Source: Chloroflexota bacterium (GTDB taxonomy: Bacteria; Chloroflexota; Anaerolineae; Promineifilales; Promineifilaceae). Taken from it: 36,566 bases of DNA. Under the pieces are notes generated by a model. The model had not been told where the DNA came from and did no database searches. It saw nothing but the letters and a program-made list of their open reading frames with translations. The stretch lies in assembly GCA_009937635.1 (NCBI GenBank), contig JAACFF010000058.1, positions 1-36,566 of the forward strand. The letters are read 5' to 3'. Both the position numbers and the translations under genes were made by a program. This document shows, piece after piece, positions 14,897 to 23,866 of the stretch; position 1 is the first letter of the stretch, and the number at the start of each line of letters is the position of its first letter.

Positions 14897-17818
14897 ATGA
14901 CACGCTCCCATGGATTTGAGCTTGTGCGTGACGAGCAGATCGAAGAAATCGACACGCGCGCACGTACGTGGCGTCACGTCAAGTCTGGCGCAGAACTGCT
15001 TTCGCTTCACAATGATGATGAGAACAAAGTATTTGGCGTCGCATTCAGAACGCCTCCTGCCGACTCGACCGGTGTTGCACATATCATGGAACACGCCGTT
15101 CTTGGCGGTTCGCGTAAGTATCAGGTGAAGGAACCCTTTGTCGAACTGGTTAAGGGTTCGCTCAACACTTTTTTAAATGCGCTAACATTTGGCGATAAAA
15201 CGATTTACCCGGTAGCCAGTACCAATCTGCAAGATTTCTACAATCTGGTAGACGTGTATCTGGATGCGGTCTTTTTCCCGCTGATTACGCCGCATCATTT
15301 GCAGCAGGAAGGGTGGCATTACGAACTAGAAGATCTGGACGATCCGCTGACTTATAAGGGCGTCGTATTTAATGAAATGAAGGGCGTCTATTCTTCGCCG
15401 GATAGCATGTTGCAGCGCTACAGCCAGCAGACTGTTTTTCCGGATAACCCCTATGGGCTCGATTCCGGTGGTGATCCGGCGGCTATCCCCGACCTGACTT
15501 ATGAGCAGTTTAAATCATTCCATGATGCTTACTACCATCCAGCCAACTCGTTGATCTATTTCTACGGGGATGATGATGAGCAGGAACGGTTACGCTTGCT
15601 GGACGTGTATCTCTCTCAGTTCGAAGCGATCGAGGTCGATTCGGCCGTTCCCTTGCAACCCCATTTTGACAAACCGCAAAAGTTCACTTTCCCCTACAGC
15701 GTCGACGCACAGCAGGGCGACGGCCGTGCGCCCAAGGCTATGATGCAAGTGAACTGGTTGTTGCCGGAATTCGCCGATGCCAATCAGGTTATGGCGCTCT
15801 CAGTGCTATCTTACGCCTTGGTAAACACGCCGGCTTCACCCTTGCGCAAAGCCCTGATTGATTCTGGCTTGGGCGAAGATGTCACCGGCGGCGGATTATC
15901 AACCTACACAAGGCAGATGACCTTTTCTGTGGGTTTGAAGGGGCTGGAGTTGGCCAATGTAGAAGAGGTGGAAGCGCTCATATTGAACACGCTGGCGCAT
16001 TTGGCGGAGGAAGGCATCGAACCAGATATGGTAGAAGCGGCGTTGAACAGCATTGAATTTGCGCTGCGGGAAAACAACACGGGACCTTATCCTCGCGGGC
16101 TTAGCTTAATGGTCAGTGGGCTGAATACCTGGCTGCACGGCCGTGATCCTTTGATGCCCTTGCGCTACGAAGCGCCATTGGCCAGCTTAAAGCACACGCT
16201 AGAGGCTAATAGAAGCGCTTTTCAGGATATGATTCGTGAGTATCTACTGGACAACCCTCATCGCACGACGGTGACTCTGGAACCTGATTCGCAATTGTCG
16301 CAGCAACGGGAAGAAGTGGAAAAGGCACGTTTATCCAAAGCCCGAGCACAGATGAGTAGTGAAGAGCTGCAGCAGGTGATCGATGACACGCGCGAACTCA
16401 GGCATCTACAAGAGACTCCAGATTCGGCCGAAGCTTTGGCCTCTTTGCCTATGCTCACTCTGGAGGATCTGGATAAAGAGAGCAAGACAATACCGCTGGA
16501 AGTGATTGAAGCTCAAGGCAGCAAGATCCTATTCCACGACCTTTTCACGAATGGCATTGTGTATCTGGATGTTGGCTTAGACCTGCAAACATTGCCGCAA
16601 GAACTGCTACCTTATATCGGGCTTTTCGGCAGCATTCTCCTAACCATGGGCACGGAAAGTGAGGATTTTGTCAAACTATCGCAGCGCATAGGTCGCAAAA
16701 CGGGCGGCATTTCGCCATCAACTTTTACGTCAGCCGTACAGGATGATGATGCCGGTGTAGCGTGGCTCTTCCTGAGAGGAAAAGCCACGATGGAGCAAAC
16801 CCAGGATTTGCTGGATATCCTGCGTGATGTACTGCTCACCGTCAAATTGGACAATCTGGAGCGCTTCCGGCAAATCGTCTTGCGCGCCAAGGCGGGCCAC
16901 GAGGCAGGTCTTATACCTGGCGGCCACCTGGTGGTCAATTCTCGTCTACGAGCCCGCTTTAATAAGGGGGATTGGGCCTCTGAACAGATTGGCGGGTTGG
17001 ATAATCTCTTCTTTCTGCGCGAGCTGATCGAGGCGATGGAGAATGATTGGCCTGCGGTTCTGGCGAAGCTAGAAACGATACGCCGTCTCCTACTGAATCG
17101 CAACAGTATGCTGCTTAATGTCACCGTAGATGCCGATAACTGGTCAATGTTCCAGCCACAACTTGAGCGTTTCCTTGAAACGCTACCGGCCGATCCCGTT
17201 TCTTATCCTGGCTGGAGCCCTACGCCTTTGCCCCCTAACGAAGGGTTGACCATACCGGCCCAGGTTAACTATGTTGCCAAAGGGGCAAATCTTTATGAGC
17301 TGGGTTATAAGGCGCAAGGTTCGATCAGCGTGATTACGAACTACTTGCGAACTACCTGGCTTTGGGAGAAGGTGCGCGTACAGGGTGGGGCCTATGGTGG
17401 TTTTTGCGTCTTCCGTAAACAGTCGGGCGTGTTTAGCTATCTTTCTTATCGCGATCCCAATTTAGCCGGCACCCTAGAAAATTATGATGGGACAGCCGCA
17501 TTCTTGCGCGATCTAGACCTCAATGTTGATGAATTGACCAAGAGCATTATCGGCGCTATCGGCAATCTGGATATGTACCAGTTGCCAGATGCTAAAGGGT
17601 TCACGTCTCTGCAGCGCTATCTGCTGGGCGTGACCGATGACGAACGCCAACAGTACCGGGATGAAGTGCTGGCAACGAACGTAGCCGACTTCAGAACTTT
17701 CTCCGATATTCTCGATGAAGTCAATCGAAAGGGCCAGGTCGTCGTTCTGGGTTCGGCCGAAGCGATAGCCAGGGCCAACGAAGATCAGGAGTGGCTGCAG
17801 ATTTCGCAGGTTATGTAA
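14897..17818 (+). CDS. M16C-family zinc metallopeptidase (PreP/Cym1-like insulinase family)
   Basis: The 973-residue length and domain order match the presequence-protease (M16C) branch, four M16 domains in one chain. The inverted zinc motif HIMEH occurs at residues 62-66, and the third ligand is probably Glu160 in VVFNEMKGVYSSPDS. The C-terminal half keeps the Arg/Tyr-containing substrate segment seen as RVQGGAYGGFC and VFSYLSYRDPN. These enzymes enclose and cut short unfolded peptides in an oligopeptide-recycling role. No signal peptide is present, so it is cytoplasmic. It lies inside the trp operon, between trpG and trpD. The trpD start is 15 bases downstream, so the two are surely cotranscribed; a tryptophan-specific role is not evident from sequence. 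Confidence 0.94.
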   Translation: MTRSHGFELVRDEQIEEIDTRARTWRHVKSGAELLSLHNDDENKVFGVAFRTPPADSTGVAHIMEHAVLGGSRKYQVKEPFVELVKGSLNTFLNALTFGDKTIYPVASTNLQDFYNLVDVYLDAVFFPLITPHHLQQEGWHYELEDLDDPLTYKGVVFNEMKGVYSSPDSMLQRYSQQTVFPDNPYGLDSGGDPAAIPDLTYEQFKSFHDAYYHPANSLIYFYGDDDEQERLRLLDVYLSQFEAIEVDSAVPLQPHFDKPQKFTFPYSVDAQQGDGRAPKAMMQVNWLLPEFADANQVMALSVLSYALVNTPASPLRKALIDSGLGEDVTGGGLSTYTRQMTFSVGLKGLELANVEEVEALILNTLAHLAEEGIEPDMVEAALNSIEFALRENNTGPYPRGLSLMVSGLNTWLHGRDPLMPLRYEAPLASLKHTLEANRSAFQDMIREYLLDNPHRTTVTLEPDSQLSQQREEVEKARLSKARAQMSSEELQQVIDDTRELRHLQETPDSAEALASLPMLTLEDLDKESKTIPLEVIEAQGSKILFHDLFTNGIVYLDVGLDLQTLPQELLPYIGLFGSILLTMGTESEDFVKLSQRIGRKTGGISPSTFTSAVQDDDAGVAWLFLRGKATMEQTQDLLDILRDVLLTVKLDNLERFRQIVLRAKAGHEAGLIPGGHLVVNSRLRARFNKGDWASEQIGGLDNLFFLRELIEAMENDWPAVLAKLETIRRLLLNRNSMLLNVTVDADNWSMFQPQLERFLETLPADPVSYPGWSPTPLPPNEGLTIPAQVNYVAKGANLYELGYKAQGSISVITNYLRTTWLWEKVRVQGGAYGGFCVFRKQSGVFSYLSYRDPNLAGTLENYDGTAAFLRDLDLNVDELTKSIIGAIGNLDMYQLPDAKGFTSLQRYLLGVTDDERQQYRDEVLATNVADFRTFSDILDEVNRKGQVVVLGSAEAIARANEDQEWLQISQVM

Positions 17819-17833
17819 CAAGGAGAATAAGGT

Positions 17834-18859
17834 ATGCCGCTTAAGTGGGCTATTGCCGAAGTCATAAACGGCCGTGATCTGAACCAGGAACAGGCGCAAT
17901 CAGCTATGAACATCATCATGGAAGGTCAAGCCACACCGGCGCAGATTGGCAGTTACTTGACAGCCTTGCGTATGAAAGGCGAAACAGTCGAAGAAATCGC
18001 CGGCAGCGCCCAGTCGATGCGACAGCATGTGGTGTCTGTACCTATCCCAGCGGATCTGTCCGGCGAGATGTTGGTAGATACCTGTGGTACTGGCGGAGAT
18101 GGAAAGCATACTTTTAACATTTCGACGACGGCGGCCTTTGTCGTAGCTGGACACGGGGTTAAGGTAGCAAAGCATGGCAATAGAGCTGCCAGCAGCAAGT
18201 CCGGTTCGGCCGACGTGCTGCTGGCCTTAGGTGGCAATCTGGACCTCACACCGCAGCAAGTCGCCGAATGCGTGCAAGATGTGGGCATTGGCTTCTTGTA
18301 CGCCATCAAACATCACCCGGCTATGCGCTTCGCGATTGGCCCCCGTCGCGAGCTAGGTCAGCGCACCATCTTCAACGTGTTGGGGCCTTTAACCAACCCC
18401 GCTGGGGCAACCCACCAGTTGATAGGCGTTTATGATCCTGCGTTAACTGAACCCATCGCGCGTGTTTTGGGAACATTAGGCAGTGAGGTGGCCTTTGTGG
18501 TGCATGGAGCAGATGATTTGGATGAATTGTCTACAACAGGCGTAAATCGTGTTAGCCATTTGCATTATGGAGACGTAAATACGTTTACGCTTGACCCAGA
18601 TGACTTGGGTTTGCCGCGAGCTTCGCTGGCGGACCTGATTGGCGGTGAGCCACATGAGAATGCCCAGATCATGCACGACATCTTGAGTGGCAAGGATCGC
18701 GGGCCACGGCGCGATATCGTCTTGCTTAATGCGGCTGCAGTGTTGAGCATTGGATGGGGCGACTGGCAGGTGGGCCTCGAGGAAGCTCGGAAATCTATAG
18801 ACAGTGGCGCGGCTCAGCAAACCTTGGATAGCTGGATCGCTAAGACCAATCATTTTTAA
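17834..18859 (+). CDS. trpD: Anthranilate phosphoribosyltransferase
   Basis: The 341-residue protein shows the family signature VDTCGTGGDG (81-90) for PRPP binding, then FNISTTAAFVVAG, KHGNRAASSKSGSADVL and the long GFLYAIKHHPAM and NVLGPLTNPA segments. It transfers a phosphoribosyl group to anthranilate, the second committed step. AAGGAG lies just ahead of ATG 17834, and the gene follows the M16 peptidase by 15 bases. trpC begins one base after its stop. It is not fused to TrpG, as happens in enterobacteria; the TrpG of this operon is joined to TrpS instead. Confidence 0.98.
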   Translation: MPLKWAIAEVINGRDLNQEQAQSAMNIIMEGQATPAQIGSYLTALRMKGETVEEIAGSAQSMRQHVVSVPIPADLSGEMLVDTCGTGGDGKHTFNISTTAAFVVAGHGVKVAKHGNRAASSKSGSADVLLALGGNLDLTPQQVAECVQDVGIGFLYAIKHHPAMRFAIGPRRELGQRTIFNVLGPLTNPAGATHQLIGVYDPALTEPIARVLGTLGSEVAFVVHGADDLDELSTTGVNRVSHLHYGDVNTFTLDPDDLGLPRASLADLIGGEPHENAQIMHDILSGKDRGPRRDIVLLNAAAVLSIGWGDWQVGLEEARKSIDSGAAQQTLDSWIAKTNHF

Positions 18860-18860
18860 T

Positions 18861-19709
18861 ATGAGTGTAAGCAAAGTGGCCCGGCGTCGAGGCACGATTC
18901 TTGACGAAATCATGGCCTATAAACGGCAGGAGTTACCCAAGCGCAAGCGAGAGACTCCCCTGGCAAATTTGCGCGCGTTTGCCAGCGTAGCCCCAGCACC
19001 TCTGGACTTTTTCACCGCGTTAAAAAAGCCCGGTGTTTCCCTTATTGCTGAGTGCAAGAAAGCTTCGCCGAGCAAGGGGCTTCTGGTTCCAGATTACGAT
19101 GCAGTCGCGCTGGCCAATAATTATGCGCGCGCGGGAGCCTCGGCTATTTCTGTGCTGACTGATAGCCGCTTTTTTCAAGGATCGTTGGCGGACTTGCGTC
19201 GTGTTAAGGAAGCTACGGCTGGCTTTCAACCTACGGGAAGTTCAAACAAGGGCGTCCCGGTTCTGCGCAAGGATTTCATTTTTGATTCCTATCAGGTTTA
19301 TGAAGCGCGTGCAGCGGGTGCGGACGCATTGTTGCTCATTGCGGCCGTTCTAGCAGACAGCGAGATCCGCGATCTATTGGCCTTGACATGGCAGTTGGAA
19401 ATGCACGCGCTGGTCGAGGTCCATACAGAACAAGAACTTGCACGTGTTCTACCTCTCGGTGCACGCATCATAGGCGTCAATAATCGCAATCTGCAGACAT
19501 TTGAAGTCGATTTTGGGAATACGGCCCGCTTGCGACGGCTCATCCCCGATGATTTGGTCACCGTGGCGGAGAGTGGTCTGAAATCAACAACTGACGTCGC
19601 GCGCATGCGCGAGCTTGGCGTAGATGCGATTTTGGTTGGGGAAACCCTGGTGAAGAGCCGCGAACCGTTTGAGGCGGCTAGATTCTTTGTAAAATCGGGC
19701 CGGTCGTAG
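18861..19709 (+). CDS. trpC: Indole-3-glycerol phosphate synthase
   Basis: The start is placed at ATG 18861, one base past the trpD stop, giving 282 residues. This matches the usual IGPS N-terminus (ILDEIMAYKRQELPKRK); a longer frame would overlap trpD. The barrel motifs are clear: IAECKKASPSKG with the catalytic lysines, VPVLRKDFIFDSYQVYEAR, ALVEVHTEQEL, IIGVNNRNLQTFEVD and VAESGL. The enzyme closes CdRP to indole-3-glycerol phosphate. The preceding step needs TrpF, which is not in this operon and is not fused here, so it must be encoded elsewhere. The last 32 bases overlap the 3' end of the converging receiver-like gene. Confidence 0.97.
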   Translation: MSVSKVARRRGTILDEIMAYKRQELPKRKRETPLANLRAFASVAPAPLDFFTALKKPGVSLIAECKKASPSKGLLVPDYDAVALANNYARAGASAISVLTDSRFFQGSLADLRRVKEATAGFQPTGSSNKGVPVLRKDFIFDSYQVYEARAAGADALLLIAAVLADSEIRDLLALTWQLEMHALVEVHTEQELARVLPLGARIIGVNNRNLQTFEVDFGNTARLRRLIPDDLVTVAESGLKSTTDVARMRELGVDAILVGETLVKSREPFEAARFFVKSGRS

Positions 19710-20118
19710 TTTGTGGTTGATTCAATGCCGACGGTATCCCTATGTAGCCGCTATCGGGAATGATGCCCAGGGAGACGAAGGTGTTGTACAGGGTTGTGGT
19801 CGAGAATCCGCGTAATAACACTGCATCCACTCCTGCCTTCTGCGCAGTGGCACGGTGACGCAACGTATTGGTAATCGCAATGTATCGTGGCTCCGTGTGG
19901 GTGGAGAGCATTTGACCTAGTAATAGACAATCGTTCTCAAGCCGGTCATCTCCATCCACAATCACCACAGATGGGTATTCGAGAGCAAGCCGCTCAAGTG
20001 CAGAATCGATGCTATCGACCGCGAGCACGTCCGCAACTCCGGGAAAAGTGCGCAAGACCGTACCTAAGCCATCGCGCAAGCGCCCCGCCCGACCGATAAT
20101 GAGCACTTTAGTTATCAT
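19678..20118 (-). CDS. Degenerate response-regulator receiver-domain protein
   Basis: The 146-residue protein has the alternating pattern of a CheY-like receiver. MITKVLIIGRAGRLRDGLGTVL corresponds to the usual VLIVDDHxLVRxGL, but the acidic pair is replaced by Gly-Arg. VVIVDGDD keeps an aspartate at the phosphorylation position (Asp55). The conserved lysine is replaced by Arg103 in VLLRGFS. Without the metal-binding acids it is probably phosphorylation-independent or inactive as a switch. There is no output domain. It follows the LuxR-type regulator on the same strand but is separated by a terminator. Its last 32 bases overlap trpC in antisense, so convergent transcription could interfere. 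Confidence 0.75.
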   Translation of the reverse strand: MITKVLIIGRAGRLRDGLGTVLRTFPGVADVLAVDSIDSALERLALEYPSVVIVDGDDRLENDCLLLGQMLSTHTEPRYIAITNTLRHRATAQKAGVDAVLLRGFSTTTLYNTFVSLGIIPDSGYIGIPSALNQPQTTTGPILQRI

Positions 20119-20139
20119 CGCCTTAGTCCACCATGGAAA

Positions 20140-20183
20140 TCTACCAATACAAAAACGGGCCTGCCAGATTATGGTAGGCCCGT
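20140..20183 (-). terminator. Intrinsic terminator after the LuxR-type response regulator
   Basis: On the minus strand ACGGGCCTACC pairs with GGCAGGCCCGT (20155-20183, 11 pairs including one G-U, 7-base loop) and is followed by TTTTTGTATT. It lies downstream of the regulator gene and only about 20-35 bases upstream of the receiver-like gene. It could therefore also act as an attenuator for that gene. On the plus strand no U-tract follows. Confidence 0.85.
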
Positions 20184-20245
20184 ATAATCAACTGGAACAA
20201 ACACCTGATACTAAGCTGCATAACCTAGTGATCATTATTGTAGCA

Positions 20246-20259
20246 GCGTGTCGACACGC
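20246..20259. other. Perfect 14-base palindrome GCGTGTCGACACGC
   Basis: This self-complementary sequence lies in the 204-base gap between the response regulator and the receiver-like gene. It has the size and symmetry of a dimeric regulator operator. The rest of the gap (20260-20322) has no gene. Confidence 0.45.
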
Positions 20260-20322
20260 AGGAATCCGCAATTATTCTGAAATCTGCTGGTTGACCATAC
20301 GTCATTATACGTATTTCTTTGA

Positions 20323-20985
20323 CTATACTTCTTCGTCGAGATCAGCCAACCCGGTCCGCAGCGCATAGAGTGCGGCCTGGGTCCGGTTCTCTAATTGCAG
20401 TTTGGTCAAAATGCGGCTAACGTGAGTGGATACAGTGCGCTCACTAACTGCGAGCTCGGTCGCTATCTGCTGATTGGTGAGGCCCTTAGCGACTAGTTTA
20501 ATGACGTCCATCTCGCGTTCTGTGAGTTGGCCGGGCCGGGTCGTCTGAGGTGTTGAAGGGCGATTTAATTGGCGAACAATCGTGCTTGTTATGGAAGGAT
20601 CTAACGGTAAATCCCCTTGATGGACCCGTCTAATTGCTTGCAACAGATCATCAGGCGTCGTCGTCTTGAGCAAGTAACCGTTTGCGCCTGCGCGAATGGC
20701 CGCGATGACGCGTTCGTCATCAGTGTAACTGGTCAGGACCAGGATTTTGCTTTCTTGTTGCTTTTCTCTGATCTCCTTGATAGCGGTGATGCCGTCTTTG
20801 GTGGGCATTTCCAGATCCATCAAGATAACATCGGGGTATTGAGTAGAAGCTAAATGCACAGCCTCCATGCCGTCAATTGCTTCGCCGACGACGTGTACCT
20901 CTGGTCTGACATTCAAAAGTGCAAGCAAGCCTTTGCGGACAAGCGCATGATCGTCGACAATGAGCACGCCAATTGGTTCCGACAT
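20323..20985 (-). CDS. NarL/FixJ-family response regulator with LuxR DNA-binding domain
   Basis: The 220-residue protein has an intact receiver domain (about 1-125): acidic pair Asp11-Asp12, phosphoacceptor Asp57 in VILMDLEMP, Thr85 and Lys107. A LuxR-type helix-turn-helix follows (about 150-215) with LTEREMDVIKLVAKG, NQQIATELAVSERTVSTHVSRIL and the typical KLQLENRTQAALYA. It should bind DNA as a phosphorylated dimer. The three-GAF histidine kinase lies 149 bases upstream on the same strand and is its obvious partner. An AGGAGG ribosome binding site precedes the ATG closely. Confidence 0.96.
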   Translation of the reverse strand: MSEPIGVLIVDDHALVRKGLLALLNVRPEVHVVGEAIDGMEAVHLASTQYPDVILMDLEMPTKDGITAIKEIREKQQESKILVLTSYTDDERVIAAIRAGANGYLLKTTTPDDLLQAIRRVHQGDLPLDPSITSTIVRQLNRPSTPQTTRPGQLTEREMDVIKLVAKGLTNQQIATELAVSERTVSTHVSRILTKLQLENRTQAALYALRTGLADLDEEV

Positions 20986-21134
20986 AAGACCTCCTTCGGG
21001 AAAATGTCACTGAGCGACTATTTCAGGTACAAAGATTACGCAGAATGCGCAGGTTTAAAGTTAGGCAAATTCTTTCGCGATGCTCAGATTGGTACTGCGG
21101 TAGTTCTGGATTTATAGCGGTGGTGCCCATTTGC

Positions 21135-23753
21135 CTAGATATCAACCGGGACACGGGCGATAACTTGGCTACCCTTACCTGGTACGGAATTGTACTCGAG
21201 GCTGCCATTCAAAGCTTCGATTCGTTGGCGCATATTGGATAAGCCCATTCCTGCGCCGCCTTCAGCTGAATCTGTTTGAAAACCCTGGCCATTATCGATG
21301 ATTTTCAAAATGATCAAGGAACTTTTCATGCGAATTGTGATACTGACAGAATCGGCATCTGCGTGCCTGAGTATGTTGTTTAGTGCTTCATTGGCCACCT
21401 GATGAAGCGCCTCTTCTACTGATGCCGGCAGGTCTGTTGGGATCTCGGCTGTTATATGACTCTGGATGCCGCTGCGATCCTCGACAGCTTGCATGCGCTG
21501 GTTCAAAGCACCTACCAGCCCCTCTTCAGCCAAAATACTCGGGCGCAGCTCGTATAGTAATAGCCGCATTTCTTTGTGAGTCTGGTTGGCCGTGGAGCCG
21601 ATGTCGTCCAAATACTCTTGCGCCTGTTCTAGTTGCCCGTTGCGCACCAATTCACGTGCGGCTGCGGCAAATAGGGTGAGACTAAATAACGATTGCGTAG
21701 CTGAATCGTGAAGATCCCGTGCCAGGCGTTCGCGTTCTTCGATGACGGCCGACTGTTCTGCTCGTTGTCGCAATTGGGCGTTTTCAAAGGTAACACCAAT
21801 CTGATCGGCGATGGAAGTGAGCAGAGCAATATCCTCGCGAGTTGGTGGTTGCGGATGAGCAGTGGCTATGCCTAAAACACCCAGGACCTTCCCTTTAGAG
21901 CGGATTGGAGCGCCGACACTGTAAGTGAATGGAACCTGAATGGGCGCATCTGATAAGCCGGGATCTGATTGCGGTTCGCTGAGAATAAATGGTTCTTCAC
22001 CCTTAAGAATTTTTTCTATGAACTGGTAGTCGATCGGTAGCTCTTGCATAAAATCGACCATCGGCGGTGAAAGACCCTGATAGCCGCTTAGGCGCAGCTT
22101 GGTAGCAGTTTCGTCCAGGATATGGATTGTGATTATCGTGCTATCCAACGCGGCTGAAATTCTTGACATTATTCTCTTTAGCGAGGTTTGTAGATCGAGG
22201 AATTGGCTGGATACGGCCGTGATGTCATACAAAGCAGTCAGATCCCGGATTCGCGCCTCGACTTGTTGCTCCATTCTTTCAGCATAACGTTGCGATTCAC
22301 GGTAGAGGCGTGCATTTTCGATGGCGACAGCGGCATGGTTGGCGAAGGCCATTGCCATTACTGCCTCCTGTTGCGCATAGATGTTTGGTTGCTCGTTATC
22401 CAGCATCAGCAGACCAATGAGCCCTTCTTTGGCTATCAATGGGACGCCTAACCAACAGCGGATAAAATCCCCACCGGGATAAACGATCCAATCCGGATTA
22501 TCTTGCGTATCGGGGATGATCAGAGGTTGTTGTTCATGCAACAGCCTCGTAATGTTGGGTGGTAGCTGTTCAAGGTCTGCAAAGATCTCTTCAGTGTGCA
22601 GTTCAATTCCCTGATGTGCCGCCACGACCAGTGAGTCCGTGTGATTAAGCAGAATGGAAGCACTATCATATGGCAGCACGCGCAGCAATTGGGTTAAGAT
22701 CAAATCCAATAGTTCGTCGCGATCCAGGCTCGTATTCATATTAGCGGCGATCTCACGTAGGGTTTCTGCTTCGCGGCGGGCGTTCTGTTCCGTTTCCAGG
22801 AGCTGCGCATTGTGTAAGGCGACGGCAACCGAGTCGCCTATCTGTTGGGCAGTCTCCACGTCTTGTGCGCCGAAGGCGCCCGGCTGGCCGGCAGTCAAGG
22901 TCATGGCGCCGATTAGCTCGCCCCGTGTTAGTAAAGGAACTGATAGCAGGGACCGCTTGCCGTATTCGATTGCCGCTATATCTCCCGGCGTTGGCTGCGA
23001 AATTGCAGCCAGGTCATTGATTATCAGAGGTTCGTGCCGCTTTAGCGTATCGATCGCCTTCCAATCTGTAATGGAAATTATTGAGTCTAGCGCTCGCGAC
23101 GTTTTGTAGCCCGCCAGTAAAATGCTTTGGGCGCGGGGTAGATCGAATAGAGAAACAGCCGCCGATAGGCAAGGTATGATCCGTACGAGATGTTCGAGGG
23201 CGATGTCGGCGATGGATCGTGCCGATTCGGCGGCAAGAATGCCTGATTCGATCTCGTGTAAGGTTTGTAGTCGATCGGCCGAGAGCCTCAGCTTGTTTCG
23301 CTGGCGTTTCAAATCATCATGGAGGGTTTGCAAGGAGCTAACGTATGAGTGACGAATCGATGCTTCATCTTTTAGTATTATCACCGTGGCGCGGTCAAAA
23401 TAGCCATTGGCGATTGCACCTAACAGAGCAGACAAACGAGGCTGCAAAGATTTTATCCTATCGGCCGGTATGCTTTCCAGCCAAGTGGCAGTTAACACCT
23501 CTATTGAAGCGCCAAGTGCGTCGCCTTGTACGTAGTTCAGTCCGGCTAATGCAGCGCCGATGTCACGAGCCTCTTGGATTGAATATGTCTCGGTCAACAG
23601 CAATGATGTTGCTTGTCTAGCAAGTTGCGTAAGCTGGTGATGCAAACCCTTGGCGCTAAAGGAGGCAAAGGCTGTCGGCGCGATCTTCTCATACCAACCG
23701 CTTGCGACAGATTGGTAGTCGATTATTGGTTCGTATTCGTAGACTGAATTCAT
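21135..23753 (-). CDS. NarX-type sensor histidine kinase with three GAF domains
   Basis: The 872-residue protein begins with a globin-like or all-helical N-terminal region (about 1-165). Three GAF domains follow (about 170-320, 345-490 and 525-670, each with the LLSVPLLTRGELIG or WLGVPLIAKEGLIG type core). A short coiled segment leads to the HisKA_3 box EERERLARDLHDS with phosphorylated His682. The HATPase domain follows, with NEALNNILRHA, DNGQGF and GAGMGLSNMRQR. It has no membrane segment, so it senses a cytoplasmic signal, perhaps redox, light or a bound small molecule; the GAF ligands cannot be read from sequence. It is the expected kinase of the adjacent NarL-like regulator. Confidence 0.95.
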   Translation of the reverse strand: MNSVYEYEPIIDYQSVASGWYEKIAPTAFASFSAKGLHHQLTQLARQATSLLLTETYSIQEARDIGAALAGLNYVQGDALGASIEVLTATWLESIPADRIKSLQPRLSALLGAIANGYFDRATVIILKDEASIRHSYVSSLQTLHDDLKRQRNKLRLSADRLQTLHEIESGILAAESARSIADIALEHLVRIIPCLSAAVSLFDLPRAQSILLAGYKTSRALDSIISITDWKAIDTLKRHEPLIINDLAAISQPTPGDIAAIEYGKRSLLSVPLLTRGELIGAMTLTAGQPGAFGAQDVETAQQIGDSVAVALHNAQLLETEQNARREAETLREIAANMNTSLDRDELLDLILTQLLRVLPYDSASILLNHTDSLVVAAHQGIELHTEEIFADLEQLPPNITRLLHEQQPLIIPDTQDNPDWIVYPGGDFIRCWLGVPLIAKEGLIGLLMLDNEQPNIYAQQEAVMAMAFANHAAVAIENARLYRESQRYAERMEQQVEARIRDLTALYDITAVSSQFLDLQTSLKRIMSRISAALDSTIITIHILDETATKLRLSGYQGLSPPMVDFMQELPIDYQFIEKILKGEEPFILSEPQSDPGLSDAPIQVPFTYSVGAPIRSKGKVLGVLGIATAHPQPPTREDIALLTSIADQIGVTFENAQLRQRAEQSAVIEERERLARDLHDSATQSLFSLTLFAAAARELVRNGQLEQAQEYLDDIGSTANQTHKEMRLLLYELRPSILAEEGLVGALNQRMQAVEDRSGIQSHITAEIPTDLPASVEEALHQVANEALNNILRHADADSVSITIRMKSSLIILKIIDNGQGFQTDSAEGGAGMGLSNMRQRIEALNGSLEYNSVPGKGSQVIARVPVDI

Positions 23754-23823
23754 ATAGTCGTTAGTCGGGCAGTCGCTGGTCTTATTACGGGTTGCTTATT
23801 TGTGCTTATGGCTAGCGAGGCTT

Positions 23824-23832
23824 ATTATACCA
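23824..23832 (-). promoter_or_regulatory. Extended -10 promoter of the GAF kinase/regulator pair
   Basis: The minus strand reads TGGTATAAT, a TGn-extended perfect -10 element, about 70 bases ahead of the kinase start. No strong -35 box is visible, as is common for extended -10 promoters. The rest of the 113-base gap to the P450 gene shows no terminator. Confidence 0.5.
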
Positions 23833-23866
23833 TGATCTGGGAAGAGGGGGGTGCCGGATGGATCTA

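Noticed and set aside
14673-14963. 96-codon minus-strand ORF with a hydrophobic C-terminus
   Set aside because: It overlaps the M16 peptidase start on the other strand, and its hydrophobic part arises from the inverted repeat at 14683-14748.
18804-18860. Upstream extension of trpC into trpD
   Set aside because: The extra 19 residues overlap the trpD end and are not typical of IGPS; ATG 18861 gives the usual N-terminus.
20155-20183. The 20155-20183 hairpin as a terminator for the plus-strand trp operon
   Set aside because: No U-tract follows on the plus strand, whereas a clean one follows on the minus strand; it also lies more than 400 bases past trpC.
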